Position numbers and translations under genes: made by a program. Shown here in pieces: positions 44,531 to 54,396 of a stretch of DNA of 64,000 bases. Every line of letters begins with the position of its first letter. Within the stretch, counting starts at the first letter, position 1. The notes beneath the pieces were generated by a model that worked only from the letters and a program-made list of their open reading frames with translations, had not been told where the DNA came from and did no database searches. The stretch comes from Isochrysis galbana (taxonomy: Eukaryota; Haptophyta; Isochrysidales; Isochrysidaceae), in contig CM030932.1 in NCBI GenBank assembly GCA_018136815.1, positions 10,118,269 through 10,182,268 of the forward strand, written 5' to 3'.

Positions 44531-44832
44531 AAGAGGATGCAACTTGAGGTTCCCTTTTTTTTAGCCCCCCACATTGCCTTTTTCTACACCTTATACAATT
44601 CTATTCTTCACCACCCCCAAAAATGCATATGGGTCCCATGCCGCGCGGGTTGATTTCAAACAATAAAGAAGTCATCTTTGTGTGTATCCGCTATTTCTAG
44701 GTCGGTTCGCACAAATTTCTATAAGATAGCTTAGAAATGCAAAGCGCCAACCATTCTACAGCCTCGATAATTTACATACATTTTACGGGGCAATTGTAAA
44801 AAAAACAACCAAACCTGAGGTTGCATCCTCTT
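44531..44832. mobile_element. MITE 1 (302 bp)
   Basis: Terminal inverted repeats: left AAGAGGATGCAACTTGAGG, right the inverse of AAGAGGATGCAACCTCAGG. No coding capacity. The left ~35 bases, including the T-run and TAGC, match the sequence rebuilt around the two TIR elements at 32.7/36.8/41.1 kb. Confidence 0.75.
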
Positions 44833-45230
44833 AGGGCGGTCAAACATCAAACAGCAAACAGCAAACGGGGCTTTTAAAGTACTAATACTAATATTTGGGG
44901 GTCGAGAAAAACTGTTATAAAAAACCTTTTCATATTCTCGCCTCACATGTGGCACTGAGTCACGTTCACGAAGCCAGGGACGCGGCGGCGGGAGCGGTCG
45001 CGGCGTCGCGGCGGCGGGATCTGTGGCGGCGGCAGTGGCAGTGGGCCTGCTGCTATCTGCCATTGTAGCGATGAGGATAGGGGACGAGCCGCAAGCCGCA
45101 AGGTAGGTGGAGGGGGGATAAGGGAAGCGGGCGTAGCTGCATAGATGTTGTGCAGGACCGCGCGCGCGGCGAGATTATCAAAAAGTTTTTTTTTACTATT
45201 TGTTAAAAAGCCCCCGTTTGACCGCCCTAC
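44832..45230. mobile_element. MITE 2 (399 bp)
   Basis: Begins TAGGGCGGTCAAAC and ends GTTTGACCGCCCTA. The inner arms are also loosely inverted (CTTTTCATATTCTCGCC against GGCGAGATTATCAAAAAG). It abuts MITE 1 directly. Solo ends occur at 2640 and 63309. Confidence 0.75.
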
Positions 45231-46092
45231 AAGAAAGATGGAGGGGGTTTTCTTTTGCACTGGGCACGGGCGCTGATTTTCAAGCAGTTGCATGCTACAC
45301 GTGTCACGTGCCTGCCCGCCGTACTCAGGTGTCCTCAACTGTGCTATTAGTCGATGTACGGTGTTGACGCGTGCGCGCCCAGCAAGGACACACACACGCA
45401 GGAGACACCGGATGGCACACGAACACACCAACATAGAACACGGGTCGTCCACGCCAACATTTCCTGATCCGCACACGAATGGCAGGGGCTGGTGCAGAGG
45501 TCATCGGCGCCAGCACGCGATGCGTGCGAGCAAGCTACAGAACCAACAAGGCGTTGCTTATGACGAGAACCGCATACCACCTACATGATGCATGCGCCGA
45601 CTTTGACATGCACCCCATTCCATCTACTCACCACTCAGGACAACACTTGGTAAACGCCATCCACCTGCTCAAACGCCTGACCCCACCTTGCGACGACGTC
45701 GCCCAACGGCTGCGTATCTGTGAAACGTCCGTCAGGGGCGCTAGCAGGACAGCAGGTGTGCCGGACGCCAGCACAAAAGCCATGCGGCAGGCAGTATGTC
45801 GAGGCGGCTGCAGGATGGTGGCCCGTCCCGAGAGCTCGAGAGCCGCGATGCGAAGGAGACAAGGCGAATTGCGAACGATAGAATGACTCCGGCAAGATAA
45901 GGATGTAGCTTATAGCAGCGAGAAGGGGCGCGAGCGCGCGTGACCGCTGCACAAGGGCAGCACACAACACGCGACCGCCCCGTGCCCGCCGCCCCCAGGG
46001 TGAACGCAGCCAAGCGGCAGCGCCCGCCCATCCCGACGGTGCGCGCAGTAGGATCTTTGCCCAACCACGGCACCGCATCTTTCATGGCGTGT
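45231..46092. other. No gene seen; 3' flank of RPS30
   Basis: Several short frames without recognisable domains. Confidence 0.4.
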
Positions 46093-46296
46093 TTAACCCG
46101 CCTTGCCGAGCGGCTGTGTGTTGGGTCCCTTCTTCTTGCCGAGGCCAACGGCGACGTTCACAAAGCGCCGGTTGTACTGCAGCCTCTTCTTGGCGCGGCC
46201 GACGACGACCTTCTTTGTCTTCTCCTGCTTGGAGACCTTGGGTGTCTGTCCGCGCACCTTGCCAGCGCGAGCGAGCGAACCGTGCACCTTGCCCAT
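46093..46296 (-). CDS. RPS30: 40S ribosomal protein S30 (eS30)
   Basis: An intact 67-residue single-exon frame, [20 protein letters not shown]..., with the conserved [15 protein letters not shown] core and a GLGKKKGPN end. This is the very conserved small basic protein eS30 of the small ribosomal subunit. Unlike the animal FAU gene there is no ubiquitin-like N-terminal fusion; the frame begins at the mature S30 Met, as in many protists, fungi and plants. Upstream, the minus-strand promoter shares 353 bp of GA- and G-rich DNA with the divergent gene at 46650. Confidence 0.95.
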   Translation of the reverse strand: MGKVHGSLARAGKVRGQTPKVSKQEKTKKVVVGRAKKRLQYNRRFVNVAVGLGKKKGPNTQPLGKAG

Positions 46297-46649
46297 CTTT
46301 GGAGAGAGGAGCGAGGAAGAAGAGGGAGGGGAGGGAGAGGGAGAGAGGAGCAGCGAGGCGGTGCAGGGCGCGCGCGGGGGGGCGCGAGGGGGGCGGAGGG
46401 GGGGCCACGAGGGCGGAGGGGCGAGAGGCGGCGGCGCGCGGGGGAAAGGGGAGGGGGGGGGGGGGGGGGGGGACGAATTTGACCGGCGGAATGGGAACGG
46501 CCTCCCCGCGTGCGCGGCGTCGTCTGCTTTACTTTCTACTGGGCGCCGCGTGCCTCACCTCGTCCTCCCGCGCTCAACCGTAGAACTTAAAGGCTGCGCG
46601 GCGGCTGCGTCCCATAGAAAAGTAGAAGGGAGCCGACGCCCGGCGCGGG
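46297..46649. promoter_or_regulatory. Putative bidirectional promoter, GA-rich with G-run
   Basis: Only 353 bp separate the divergent start codons. The region contains GAGAGG-type repeats and a G tract of about 20 bases (around 46448-46471), like the upstream regions of other genes here. No TATA box was recognised. Confidence 0.45.
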
Positions 46650-48257
46650 ATGGCGGCGCGGCAGCTTCTCTCGCTCACCGCCTCACTTGGCCCGTTTGGG
46701 CTGGCCTTCCCGGCGGAGCCGGAGGCCGTCGCTCGGCTGAGCTGCACTGGAAGCCGGCCTTTTCTCACCGGCATCCACGCCCACCGCCTCGCTGCTCCCC
46801 TTGGCTCGAGAGATCGGTATGAGTGGCGGGCCGTCTGCGGCGGCACTCTCGGCAGCTGGAGCGAACTGGGGCCGGCGGGGCTGCTGTGGGCCGAGGCGGA
46901 GACGGGCGAAGCGGTGTGCCCGAGGCCACAATCCGTCTCGGGGCTGCTCGTCACACGTGCCAGACTCGAGAGGAGCTGGCGGCCTGGCGGGCATGACATG
47001 TACTCTTTCGGGCTGCTCTGTGGAGAGCTCCACGCAAGCGTAGAGCTGCTCGAGCCGCGCGGAGAGGTGCAGGAACAGCAGCGGCGTGTGTGCCCGCCGG
47101 AATCATTCATCTCGGCCATCGAGATCTCGCGCGGTCATGAGCCACACGGCTCGTACGATCTATACGAGTTTAAGCTTGAGTGCTCGGAGATGGTGGATGC
47201 GCAGGAGCCAAAAGCTGCCGTCGCCTCTAAGGCTGGCAGTGATGCGAGGGCGGGCGAGCGGCCGGCCGCTTCGGCTTACGAGGCGGCGGACCCCGCGAGC
47301 ATAGGCTCCCGCACCAGCCGCAGCGCGGGGGCCGAGGAGGCGGGTAGTCGCAACATCCCAGCGGGCATAGCAGGTCGACGCGGTGGTGCAGCTAGCCGCA
47401 GCTCACCACTTGTTGGCATGCGTAACAGTGATGAGGCGGAGGAGCCGCCGGCTGCCGCGGCTGCTGCTGCCCGGAGAGAGCAAGCTACACCTGCAGCAGC
47501 TTCTGCTCGGAGAGGGCAGTCTGCACCGGCAGCTGCCGCCGATGGACTTGGCGACGGCGATGTGCAGCACCCCAACAAGACAAGCGCCACCGATCCGCGT
47601 GCCGCTCGCGAGGCAACGCGAGAGGCCAAGCGGATGCAGGAAGAGATGGAGGTGCTCGCAGCAATGCTGCGTCAGCGGCGCGCGAACAAGGCGCAAGCCG
47701 ACGATGCGGACGCGGCGGACGTGTTTGGTCGCGTCCGATCCACGGCCGAGGAGAGCCTGCGCTCTGTGGAGAGCAAGCACGGCACCTTCGGCGAAGACGA
47801 CACACAAGAGGTGGTGGCGGTGGGTACCGCACAGGATGGGGCGGAAGACCCAGAGGCTGCACAGGAGGCGAAGTCGGCGGACACAGAAGCAGGCGCCAGC
47901 CGCGCGTCTAGCGGCGGTGCTCACGCTGTGGATGGGCTTGACGAACGTCTTGACGCCGTGCAGGAGCGCATTAAGAAGCTCACGGAGGACGGCGCGGAAG
48001 GCAAGTCGTCTGTTGACCCGGAGGCTGCCGCTGGCTTCACAAGCACAGGAGGGGTCGCGTCGCCAGAGGAACCTTCGGCCAGCGGTTCTGGCGCCGCGGC
48101 AGAAGCCTCAAACGCAGACGTGGAGACTGAGCCGATCCGGGGGGGCACGCCGGCACCCCCTAAGGGTGGCAAACCTAGCCTGCAAAATTGGCCGGGTCTT
48201 GTTGATGATGATGAGTCCGCCCTGGAGGCGGAGGCCATCAACCTGGATGACGCGTGA
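46650..48257 (+). CDS. Hypothetical protein with a possible VMO-I-like (beta-prism) N-terminus
   Basis: An intact 535-residue frame. Residues ~1-190 contain three similar pieces: SRDRYEWRAVCGGTLGSW, GGHDMYSFGLLCGELHAS and GSYDLYEFKLECSEM, with the second and third preceded by a VCP element. Repeats with Gly, an aromatic pair and a closing Cys resemble vitelline-membrane-outer-layer I (VMO-I) beta-prism repeats, but this is tentative. Residues ~195-535 are low-complexity Ala/Glu/Ser-rich, with a helical stretch (AAREATREAKRMQEEMEVLA) and an acidic tail (VDDDESALEAEAINLDDA). No clear signal peptide. Codon use looks coding throughout. It is divergent from RPS30. Confidence 0.6.
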   Translation: MAARQLLSLTASLGPFGLAFPAEPEAVARLSCTGSRPFLTGIHAHRLAAPLGSRDRYEWRAVCGGTLGSWSELGPAGLLWAEAETGEAVCPRPQSVSGLLVTRARLERSWRPGGHDMYSFGLLCGELHASVELLEPRGEVQEQQRRVCPPESFISAIEISRGHEPHGSYDLYEFKLECSEMVDAQEPKAAVASKAGSDARAGERPAASAYEAADPASIGSRTSRSAGAEEAGSRNIPAGIAGRRGGAASRSSPLVGMRNSDEAEEPPAAAAAAARREQATPAAASARRGQSAPAAAADGLGDGDVQHPNKTSATDPRAAREATREAKRMQEEMEVLAAMLRQRRANKAQADDADAADVFGRVRSTAEESLRSVESKHGTFGEDDTQEVVAVGTAQDGAEDPEAAQEAKSADTEAGASRASSGGAHAVDGLDERLDAVQERIKKLTEDGAEGKSSVDPEAAAGFTSTGGVASPEEPSASGSGAAAEASNADVETEPIRGGTPAPPKGGKPSLQNWPGLVDDDESALEAEAINLDDA

Positions 48258-48865
48258 CACATGAGTACGATGGCTTGGCTTGAATAGGTTGCAGGCGCGT
48301 CCCGCTACTTCTTAGCCACACTTCATGCGGCTCCCTAATGCTGGTCCCGTGAGCCGACCGGTCGCACGGCATCAACGGGGTGAGGCAGCACAGCAGATAC
48401 GCGATAGAATGCAACCAGGGTGGTCAGTCACGGGTCCTTGAGGATGTGTGGGTCCAACCATGGGCAATGCGATACCATTGCAAGTGCCGCTGGGCCTCAT
48501 GCGCGCTTGTGCTTCATGTGCCAACGAGGTTCTGGCATATTCCGATGGTGATAGTATTTAGGGAGCCGGATCTTTCTCCTTGTCAAAGCGGTAGCGGACA
48601 TGGCAAGTGGATTTTCGAGGAATCGCCTCTTTCGTTCCCTCGAATGATGGCACCATCTAAGGGAGACAGAGCACCTGTGTGTCGCGAGAAATCGCACTTT
48701 CCGTTGAATTGCAATTGCAGAGGGCCATGCGCCGACATGAGTGCGCTATATGCGGATGGTGAGAGCGGCCGGGGCTTGAAAGCGGATCGTTGCGGATGTT
48801 GTACGGTTTGAGACCGGGAATCACGTGAGAGACCTAGCTCTCTTCTCCTTTTGTCCTGTGGGTTG
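48258..48865. other. No gene seen
   Basis: Intergenic DNA between the 46650 gene and the LINE-B 5' end. Confidence 0.4.
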
Positions 48866-48891
48866 AAAAAACTATTGTTATAGTTTTAGCG

Positions 48892-49281
48892 ATGGAGCGC
48901 GCGTCGACCGCTCCCCTCTCCCAGCCCCCCGCCGCCACGACGCCCCAACGGGGCCGCCCCAAGCCGCCGGAGCCAAAGCGCTCGCAGGCCTCAGCACCGC
49001 CAGACAACGACGTCGAGATGGCCCCGCCATCCTCGCCTCCCAGGCAGCCACAGAAGCAGGGAACAGGCAAGGTCCTGTTCCCTGCAGACCAGCACAGCCA
49101 GAACCAGGCTCAGAACGCCAGCGCCGCCGTGCAGCCACCCACTCAAGGACTCCCCATGGGAGGTGGCAGCTCTGCTGCCACCCCCATGGTGGTAACTCCT
49201 ACCATCTGTGCACCCCTCGGGGGCGAGCACATGACACAACAATCAATCCTTGGAGCTTTTGCTCCCTCCAACCACAACTAA
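48892..49281 (+). CDS. LINE-B ORF1 N-terminal part, cut by LINE-A
   Basis: Starts MERASTAP... after the hairpin. It is Pro/Ala/Gln-rich and has GTGKVLFPADQ and the MGGGSSAATP segment encoded within a CATGGGAGGTGGCAGC inverted repeat. The frame is cut after LGAFAPSN (49261-49274) by LINE-A. The same frame resumes in phase at 54241 (APSNQQPN) and continues into the ORF at 54397. Confidence 0.8.
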   Translation: MERASTAPLSQPPAATTPQRGRPKPPEPKRSQASAPPDNDVEMAPPSSPPRQPQKQGTGKVLFPADQHSQNQAQNASAAVQPPTQGLPMGGGSSAATPMVVTPTICAPLGGEHMTQQSILGAFAPSNHN

Positions 49282-49298
49282 CTTTATAGTTGGTTGCC

Positions 49299-52200
49299 AT
49301 GGAGCGCGCCGCCGCCCCCCACCTTTCCTTCGGGCCCCCCGCCGCGGGAGCCCCCCCAGTACCCATGGAACTGTCGCTGGCGAAGCGACCGCGACCGCCC
49401 GCAGAGGCCGAGCAGGTGAGCGCGACCCCGGTCGCGCCGCACGGCCCGTGGCCCCGGCCACACCAAGGAAGGCAGCCATGCTGGCCCACCCCATGGTGGG
49501 CCACAGGCTGTGACAAGCATCACACCAACACCAGACCAGCAGAGACACTCACCCACAAGGCATGCCTTATGGCAGAGGCCTCTCTCGCCCTGGCGACGGC
49601 CGCGCTGCCTCGGCGGCGCGGCCCGAGACCGGGTGGCCCCTATGGGCACAACCTCAACACCAATCACAACATGCTCATTGACCTTGATCCTCCAGCAACA
49701 CAACAGAAGATCACACAGACGAGGAACTATTTGGATGCGCCTTGGGGCGTACGCCACACAGACACGCCAGCTGCACACATAGACCCACCCACAATCCCAC
49801 CACCTCCGACCGCCCTTGCCTCTCAGGAGCCGCCCTCAGATGAGAAGCAAGGCGCCATGGAATCGGACGCAAATTTTGAACTATCCTTCCACCAAGAGGG
49901 CGACCACGCCTTCTTGGACGCCACAGTCTACGCCGCAATCGTAGAGCTCCTATTGGAGCTCGAAGGAGTCGACCCGGAGCCGGACTTTTGGGCCCGCTCC
50001 ATTCGCGGACCATGGCATATTGCTGTGAACGAGGATTGCGCGCAACAATTCAAAGAACGGTACGGAGACATCACCACGCTTCGCATCAGCCAAACTGACA
50101 TCTCGGTCCGAGTCAAAACGGAATCCATCGACGAGAAAGTAAACAAGAAAGGCTCTTCGTCGCGCAAAGCGCTATACAGCGCCCTCCAAGATGTGGCGGC
50201 GCATCTGGTCATCGAGGCCGAAGGCCTAGCACAAGCGGCCCAAATCAACCTCAGCGCGATCATCCTTGCGATCGAAAAGGTAGGACTCACCTTCTTGAAG
50301 GGCAACCGCGAGCGTATGAAGCTCGAAGGAGGAGCCGGGACGTTCATATCCAAGGCAGCCTACTCGACTCGCTGGCATCTCTATGTCTCAGCGGGCCAAG
50401 GCTCGTTTCTCGACGGGAGCTTCCCCCGGAAGCTGCTGCTTCGTATCGACGAAAAGACCATCCCTGTCAACTACGCCGTTCGGGCGTGCAGGGAGATCAG
50501 CATGCCAGCAACCATCCAATCCCCTCACAAGCTCATGATCCACGGCAGCCTGCGAGGCTGCAAAGGCTGGCGGCCGGAGGTGGCGAAAGGCCTCCCCAAC
50601 TCGGCCCGCATCTGTGAATGCGAGGAAGAGGCGGCGAAGCGCCGCGCAAGGAACGAAGCGCAACGACTCAACCCCCGCCCGAAATCGGCGCACGAGGCGC
50701 TGGGAAAGGGCCCCCCCAAACAATGTGCGCGCTTCACTCAGGGGCTGTGCCTCAGGAATAAACGCGGAGTCCGTTGCAACCTCTCGCACGATGTTCCGGG
50801 TGCGTGGATCGAAAACAAGTGTACGATTCGCTGCCACCTGCATCCTCACAAGAAGATCCCGGGCGTCTGCTTAAACGGCCCGGCGTGCCTCTTCCTCCAT
50901 CCGGAGTACGTGTACGCAACCGCGGCTGCGGCCAACAAACTCACGGTAGCAAGAGCGATGCCCCGACGCCCAAGGCTCACATTTGATTCCACCCTTGGAT
51001 ACCCAGGTGAAGGACCCATTCGCGTCGCGACGTACAACATCAACGGCACCAAGGGCGGCAAATTAGCCGCCGTGCTATCACAAGCGCGTAAGGCGAAGGT
51101 GGACATCTTGCTCTTACAAGAGCTCCACGCATACGAGGACGGCTCGCACCTCCGGGCCCATAGGACAGCCGCCATGCTAGGATGGCTGTGGTTTGCCGCC
51201 CCAGGAGAGCTAGGGGACCCTGCTAGCGGAGTCGCAGTGGCGATCAGAGAAGCATCCGAACGGATAACCGCTAGGGAGGAGACCCTAGAAGTAATGCTAA
51301 AAGGGAGATGTGTATCAATAAAACTAAACATAGACGACATCCAATATCGCATAGTAACCGTATATCTAAGCGCGCAACCCGGTCCCCGCGGAAGGCAAAT
51401 GGCCGAACTTGACAAAAAATTGGCCACCCTCGATACTACCCCAACCATAATCGGGGGTGACCTGAACTGCGTAGAGAACAGCACGCACGACTCTCGAGGG
51501 ATGGGCGACACGCCCTACTCCAACGCACACGGCGAGAAATGGAAAGCGCTAGCTCGAAAACATAGACTCCAAGACGCGCACCATACGATGCGACTGGGGC
51601 CGAATATCGGCTACACGAGGATGGCCGCCACCATTCACACGAGGATTGATCGCATCTACCACAGTAAAAACGCAGATGCCTTCCAATGGCAGCAGCACGG
51701 ACCGTGCCCGGACCTATTCTCCGGCAAGGCCGCGTCAGACCACCTCCCCGTCCTCGCTCTTTTTGAAACGCCGGGCTACAGGCAGGGACGTAACTTCGAC
51801 AAGCCAATCGACACAAGCATAATACACGAGAAGGGAGCACTGAAGACGGTAGAATTACTACTGCAAACCGCCAGCCGGATGATCGGCGAGGGGAAAGGCA
51901 TAGAAACCGTATGGGCCGCCACAAAAGCCAACATAGCCACATTCCTAAGGGAGGAGACGTCGGCGAGACGCAAACCTACTATCCAATCCGAGCTGGAGCT
52001 CAAAGCCGTGAGGCTTAATATCCGCTTAGCGAATCAAGGACCGAACGAGAGACTCACGGCGGAGCTCGCGAAAACACAAGCAGAGCTAGCGGAGGAGAGG
52101 GGGGAAATCCCGCTCAAGAATCTTCCGCTTTACCGACAGCTTCGTCGAGAGGAGCTACACTCAAAGGAGTTCTTTGCGAAACTAAAACCCCGCAAATGGA

Positions 52201-53003
52201 AGGCGAGTGTTGCGGAGTTATACCGCACGAGAACGTGGGACTCTCCCGTGCACTCACAGCACGACACGGTTACTACAGACAACGAAATACGGAGAGAATT
52301 CCGCAAATACTACGTTTGGCTATATTCCCCCAAAAGCGCCCAGCGCATACCCCAACTAGAGGCGACCCTAGCCGATAGACCACTAAGCGACCTAGATCGT
52401 CGCCGGTTGGAAGGCGCCATTGATATAGAGGAAACCAAGCAGGCTATAAGAAGCATCGGCTCGGGAAAGAGCGCGGGCCCGGATGGGCTGCCGGCGGAAA
52501 TATACAAGGCGCATGAAAAAACAGCGGCGCCGCTGCTAACACAACTATACAACCGGACGCTGGTCACGGGGACCCTAGCACTAACCTTGAGAGAAGGCGA
52601 CATAATACTACTATACAAGAAAGGCGACGCGCGAGATCCGCGTAACTATAGGCCTATCACGCTGCTACAAAGCGACTACAAAATATTAGCCAAAATTCTA
52701 ACGAACAGACTTAGCAAAGTGATAGGGAAAATAATATCAGAAAACCAACTAGGATTCGTGCCTAGAAGACTCATTAGCGAGGCTACGCACCTCCTGCAAC
52801 TCACAAGGGCCTACCTAGACGAGACCGGTGACCCGGGACTGTTACTAGCCCTCGACTGGGAGAAAGCTTTCGACAGAGTGAGCTGGGAGTTTTATCATCT
52901 GGCTCTCAAGCTACTCAACTTCGGGCCAAACTTTCAGACGCTAGCAAAGGCGCTTACGAGCCAGGATCCACATCCTTGCATCTGTCTGGCTGCTTCTTCG
53001 TGA
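49299..53003 (+). CDS. LINE-A polyprotein: ORF1 region, endonuclease, partial reverse transcriptase
   Basis: About 1234 residues from the ATG at 49299. The Pro-rich start leads to a globular ORF1-like region sharing the layout of LINE-B ORF1 (PWHIAVNEDC, DYAVR/NYAVR, HGSLRGCKG). A CCCH-like Cys/His cluster follows near residues 480-535 (CARFTQGLC, CNLSH, CHLHPH, CLFLHPE). An apurinic-type endonuclease spans about residues 575-825 (ATYNING, LLLQELH, GGDLN, RIDRIY, SDHLPV). The reverse transcriptase begins near residue 1035 (SAGPDGLPAE, NYRPITLLQSDYKILAK, and motif A LALDWEKAFDRVSWEF). It breaks after motif A at a filler segment, so the FADD motif is missing and the copy is inactive. A single ORF carries both ORF1 and ORF2 functions. 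Confidence 0.9.
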   Translation: MERAAAPHLSFGPPAAGAPPVPMELSLAKRPRPPAEAEQVSATPVAPHGPWPRPHQGRQPCWPTPWWATGCDKHHTNTRPAETLTHKACLMAEASLALATAALPRRRGPRPGGPYGHNLNTNHNMLIDLDPPATQQKITQTRNYLDAPWGVRHTDTPAAHIDPPTIPPPPTALASQEPPSDEKQGAMESDANFELSFHQEGDHAFLDATVYAAIVELLLELEGVDPEPDFWARSIRGPWHIAVNEDCAQQFKERYGDITTLRISQTDISVRVKTESIDEKVNKKGSSSRKALYSALQDVAAHLVIEAEGLAQAAQINLSAIILAIEKVGLTFLKGNRERMKLEGGAGTFISKAAYSTRWHLYVSAGQGSFLDGSFPRKLLLRIDEKTIPVNYAVRACREISMPATIQSPHKLMIHGSLRGCKGWRPEVAKGLPNSARICECEEEAAKRRARNEAQRLNPRPKSAHEALGKGPPKQCARFTQGLCLRNKRGVRCNLSHDVPGAWIENKCTIRCHLHPHKKIPGVCLNGPACLFLHPEYVYATAAAANKLTVARAMPRRPRLTFDSTLGYPGEGPIRVATYNINGTKGGKLAAVLSQARKAKVDILLLQELHAYEDGSHLRAHRTAAMLGWLWFAAPGELGDPASGVAVAIREASERITAREETLEVMLKGRCVSIKLNIDDIQYRIVTVYLSAQPGPRGRQMAELDKKLATLDTTPTIIGGDLNCVENSTHDSRGMGDTPYSNAHGEKWKALARKHRLQDAHHTMRLGPNIGYTRMAATIHTRIDRIYHSKNADAFQWQQHGPCPDLFSGKAASDHLPVLALFETPGYRQGRNFDKPIDTSIIHEKGALKTVELLLQTASRMIGEGKGIETVWAATKANIATFLREETSARRKPTIQSELELKAVRLNIRLANQGPNERLTAELAKTQAELAEERGEIPLKNLPLYRQLRREELHSKEFFAKLKPRKWKASVAELYRTRTWDSPVHSQHDTVTTDNEIRREFRKYYVWLYSPKSAQRIPQLEATLADRPLSDLDRRRLEGAIDIEETKQAIRSIGSGKSAGPDGLPAEIYKAHEKTAAPLLTQLYNRTLVTGTLALTLREGDIILLYKKGDARDPRNYRPITLLQSDYKILAKILTNRLSKVIGKIISENQLGFVPRRLISEATHLLQLTRAYLDETGDPGLLLALDWEKAFDRVSWEFYHLALKLLNFGPNFQTLAKALTSQDPHPCICLAASS

Positions 53004-53100
53004 GTACCAACGCCACGACGGTGGCGGCGACCACGGTGGCGACGACCACCGCAAGGGCAATCAAAAGTCGTTTCGACGGCATGTTTACCCATATGCCCAT
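52954..53100 (-). other. 48-codon signal-anchor-like frame in the LINE-A filler
   Basis: On the minus strand an ATG at 53100 (or 53082) opens MPSKRLLIALAVVVATVVAA followed by TVVALVLTKKQPDRCKDV, a textbook basic n-region plus hydrophobic core, ending at a TAA that overlaps a GTAAGC donor-like sequence. It sits where the LINE lost the second half of its reverse transcriptase. It may be a captured host first exon or chance. Confidence 0.3.
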
Positions 53101-53137
53101 TTTTTTTTAGTCCAACGTTCGGTTCGAAACAAACGCG

Positions 53138-53899
53138 ATGCGCTTGCCTCATGGGGGGGAGGGGGAGTCTCCTGAGTTTGCATTCGCGACGAAAACGACC
53201 CGAAAAAACGTCTCGCAAGCGGCGAGGTCCGCATGGGAGAAGAGACTAAACATCACGAAAGATGAATGGATACATATAGCTAGACTATATGCAATGCCGC
53301 TGCTAAAACACACGGACAAGCACCTGCACTTCAAGCATATTACTCATAGGAGGATCGGCACTAGGAACAGATTCCCAAATAGCCTAACGACTAAATGTAG
53401 ACTATGCCGCGACCACAGAGAGGGATCGTGTCATCTAGCATGGTGCCCCGAGACTAAAAAGATATTCGAAACTATAGACGCCCTGACAAAGCACACGCCT
53501 CCTCCTAAGAGATCGAGAAAGCAAAAAATCAAAGACAGACTCTTCGCATACCCCGGCATGACCACCCCCGACAGCCTCAAAGCGCTCTATATAATAGCAT
53601 GGAAATACATAATAAAAGACTTTTATAGAGTTGACTTCGAGGCGTACAACTACCACTATATACCAGTCCTTCAAGCCACTCTAATAAGGTTTGCCACCTT
53701 AGTTCGAGGCAAGACCTCACCAGACCCCCACAACTCCATGCGTACATATAAGGCCGCCCAGGGCAGAAAACCGAAGATCAAAAAAACGACAGAACTCAGC
53801 ACCCCTATATTTGTCGAAGACGAGAAAGGCAGGCTACACCTCAGCGAGGAATTCGGCCTCGTAGCGAAAGCTCTCGGCTTAGCCGAGAGACTCGCATGA
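53138..53899 (+). CDS. LINE-A ORF2 C-terminal fragment
   Basis: About 253 residues. From SPEFAFATKT onward it resembles the C-terminal third of the other LINEs: KHLHFKHITHRRIGTRNRF, the knuckle CRLCRDHREGSCHLAWC (C-x2-C-x8-H-x3-C), and IIAWKYIIKDFYR. The start ATG lies in filler sequence and is not native. It is followed by a ~340-bp 3' UTR ending in the T-run at 54240. Confidence 0.85.
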   Translation: MRLPHGGEGESPEFAFATKTTRKNVSQAARSAWEKRLNITKDEWIHIARLYAMPLLKHTDKHLHFKHITHRRIGTRNRFPNSLTTKCRLCRDHREGSCHLAWCPETKKIFETIDALTKHTPPPKRSRKQKIKDRLFAYPGMTTPDSLKALYIIAWKYIIKDFYRVDFEAYNYHYIPVLQATLIRFATLVRGKTSPDPHNSMRTYKAAQGRKPKIKKTTELSTPIFVEDEKGRLHLSEEFGLVAKALGLAERLA

Positions 53900-54396
53900 A
53901 GCGACGCGTCACCCCGCTCAGACCGACAGCTCGGATGGACGACCGTCCATGACCACGGACACGCTGAGCGAACGCTCGTACGCATTTATATGAAGACGCC
54001 CGGCAACAACTACTGTATGGACAGGTCACCCATCAAAACAGGAGGAAGGAGAGAACCTACCGATGGGGACAGGTGCACCCCGCCTAGCTCGAAACCCCCG
54101 CACGACCCGGGCCCCTAAGTAGAGCACGAGGGGAGTTGCCGCAAGGCAGGGAGTGGGGGAGTGGGTAGAAAAAGGGCGAGGCTTCGTGAGCGTCTTCCAG
54201 TGCCACGAGCGAGGCGAGAATATTAAAAGGTTTTTTTTTTGCTCCCTCCAACCAACAACCAAACCCCACACCCAAATCGTATGCTCAAGCCGCGCATGGA
54301 CACAAGGGGAAAGAGCCACACAAGCAAGCTCAGCAGCCACCAGCACAACAGCCACAGCAACAGTCGCGCAAGCGAGCCGACCCACAGTCGGACCCG

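Larger units (their letters stand above)
49275..54240 (+). mobile_element. LINE family A, nested in LINE-B, 14-bp TSD
   Basis: Flanked by GCTCCCTCCAACCA at 49261-49274 and 54241-54254. The 5' end is the hairpin CAACTA-ACTTTA-TAGTTG followed by GTTGCC and ATGGAGCG. The 3' end is GGCGAGAATATTAAAAGG plus a T-run of about nine. An internal deletion/filler sits at ~52965-53165. Confidence 0.92.
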
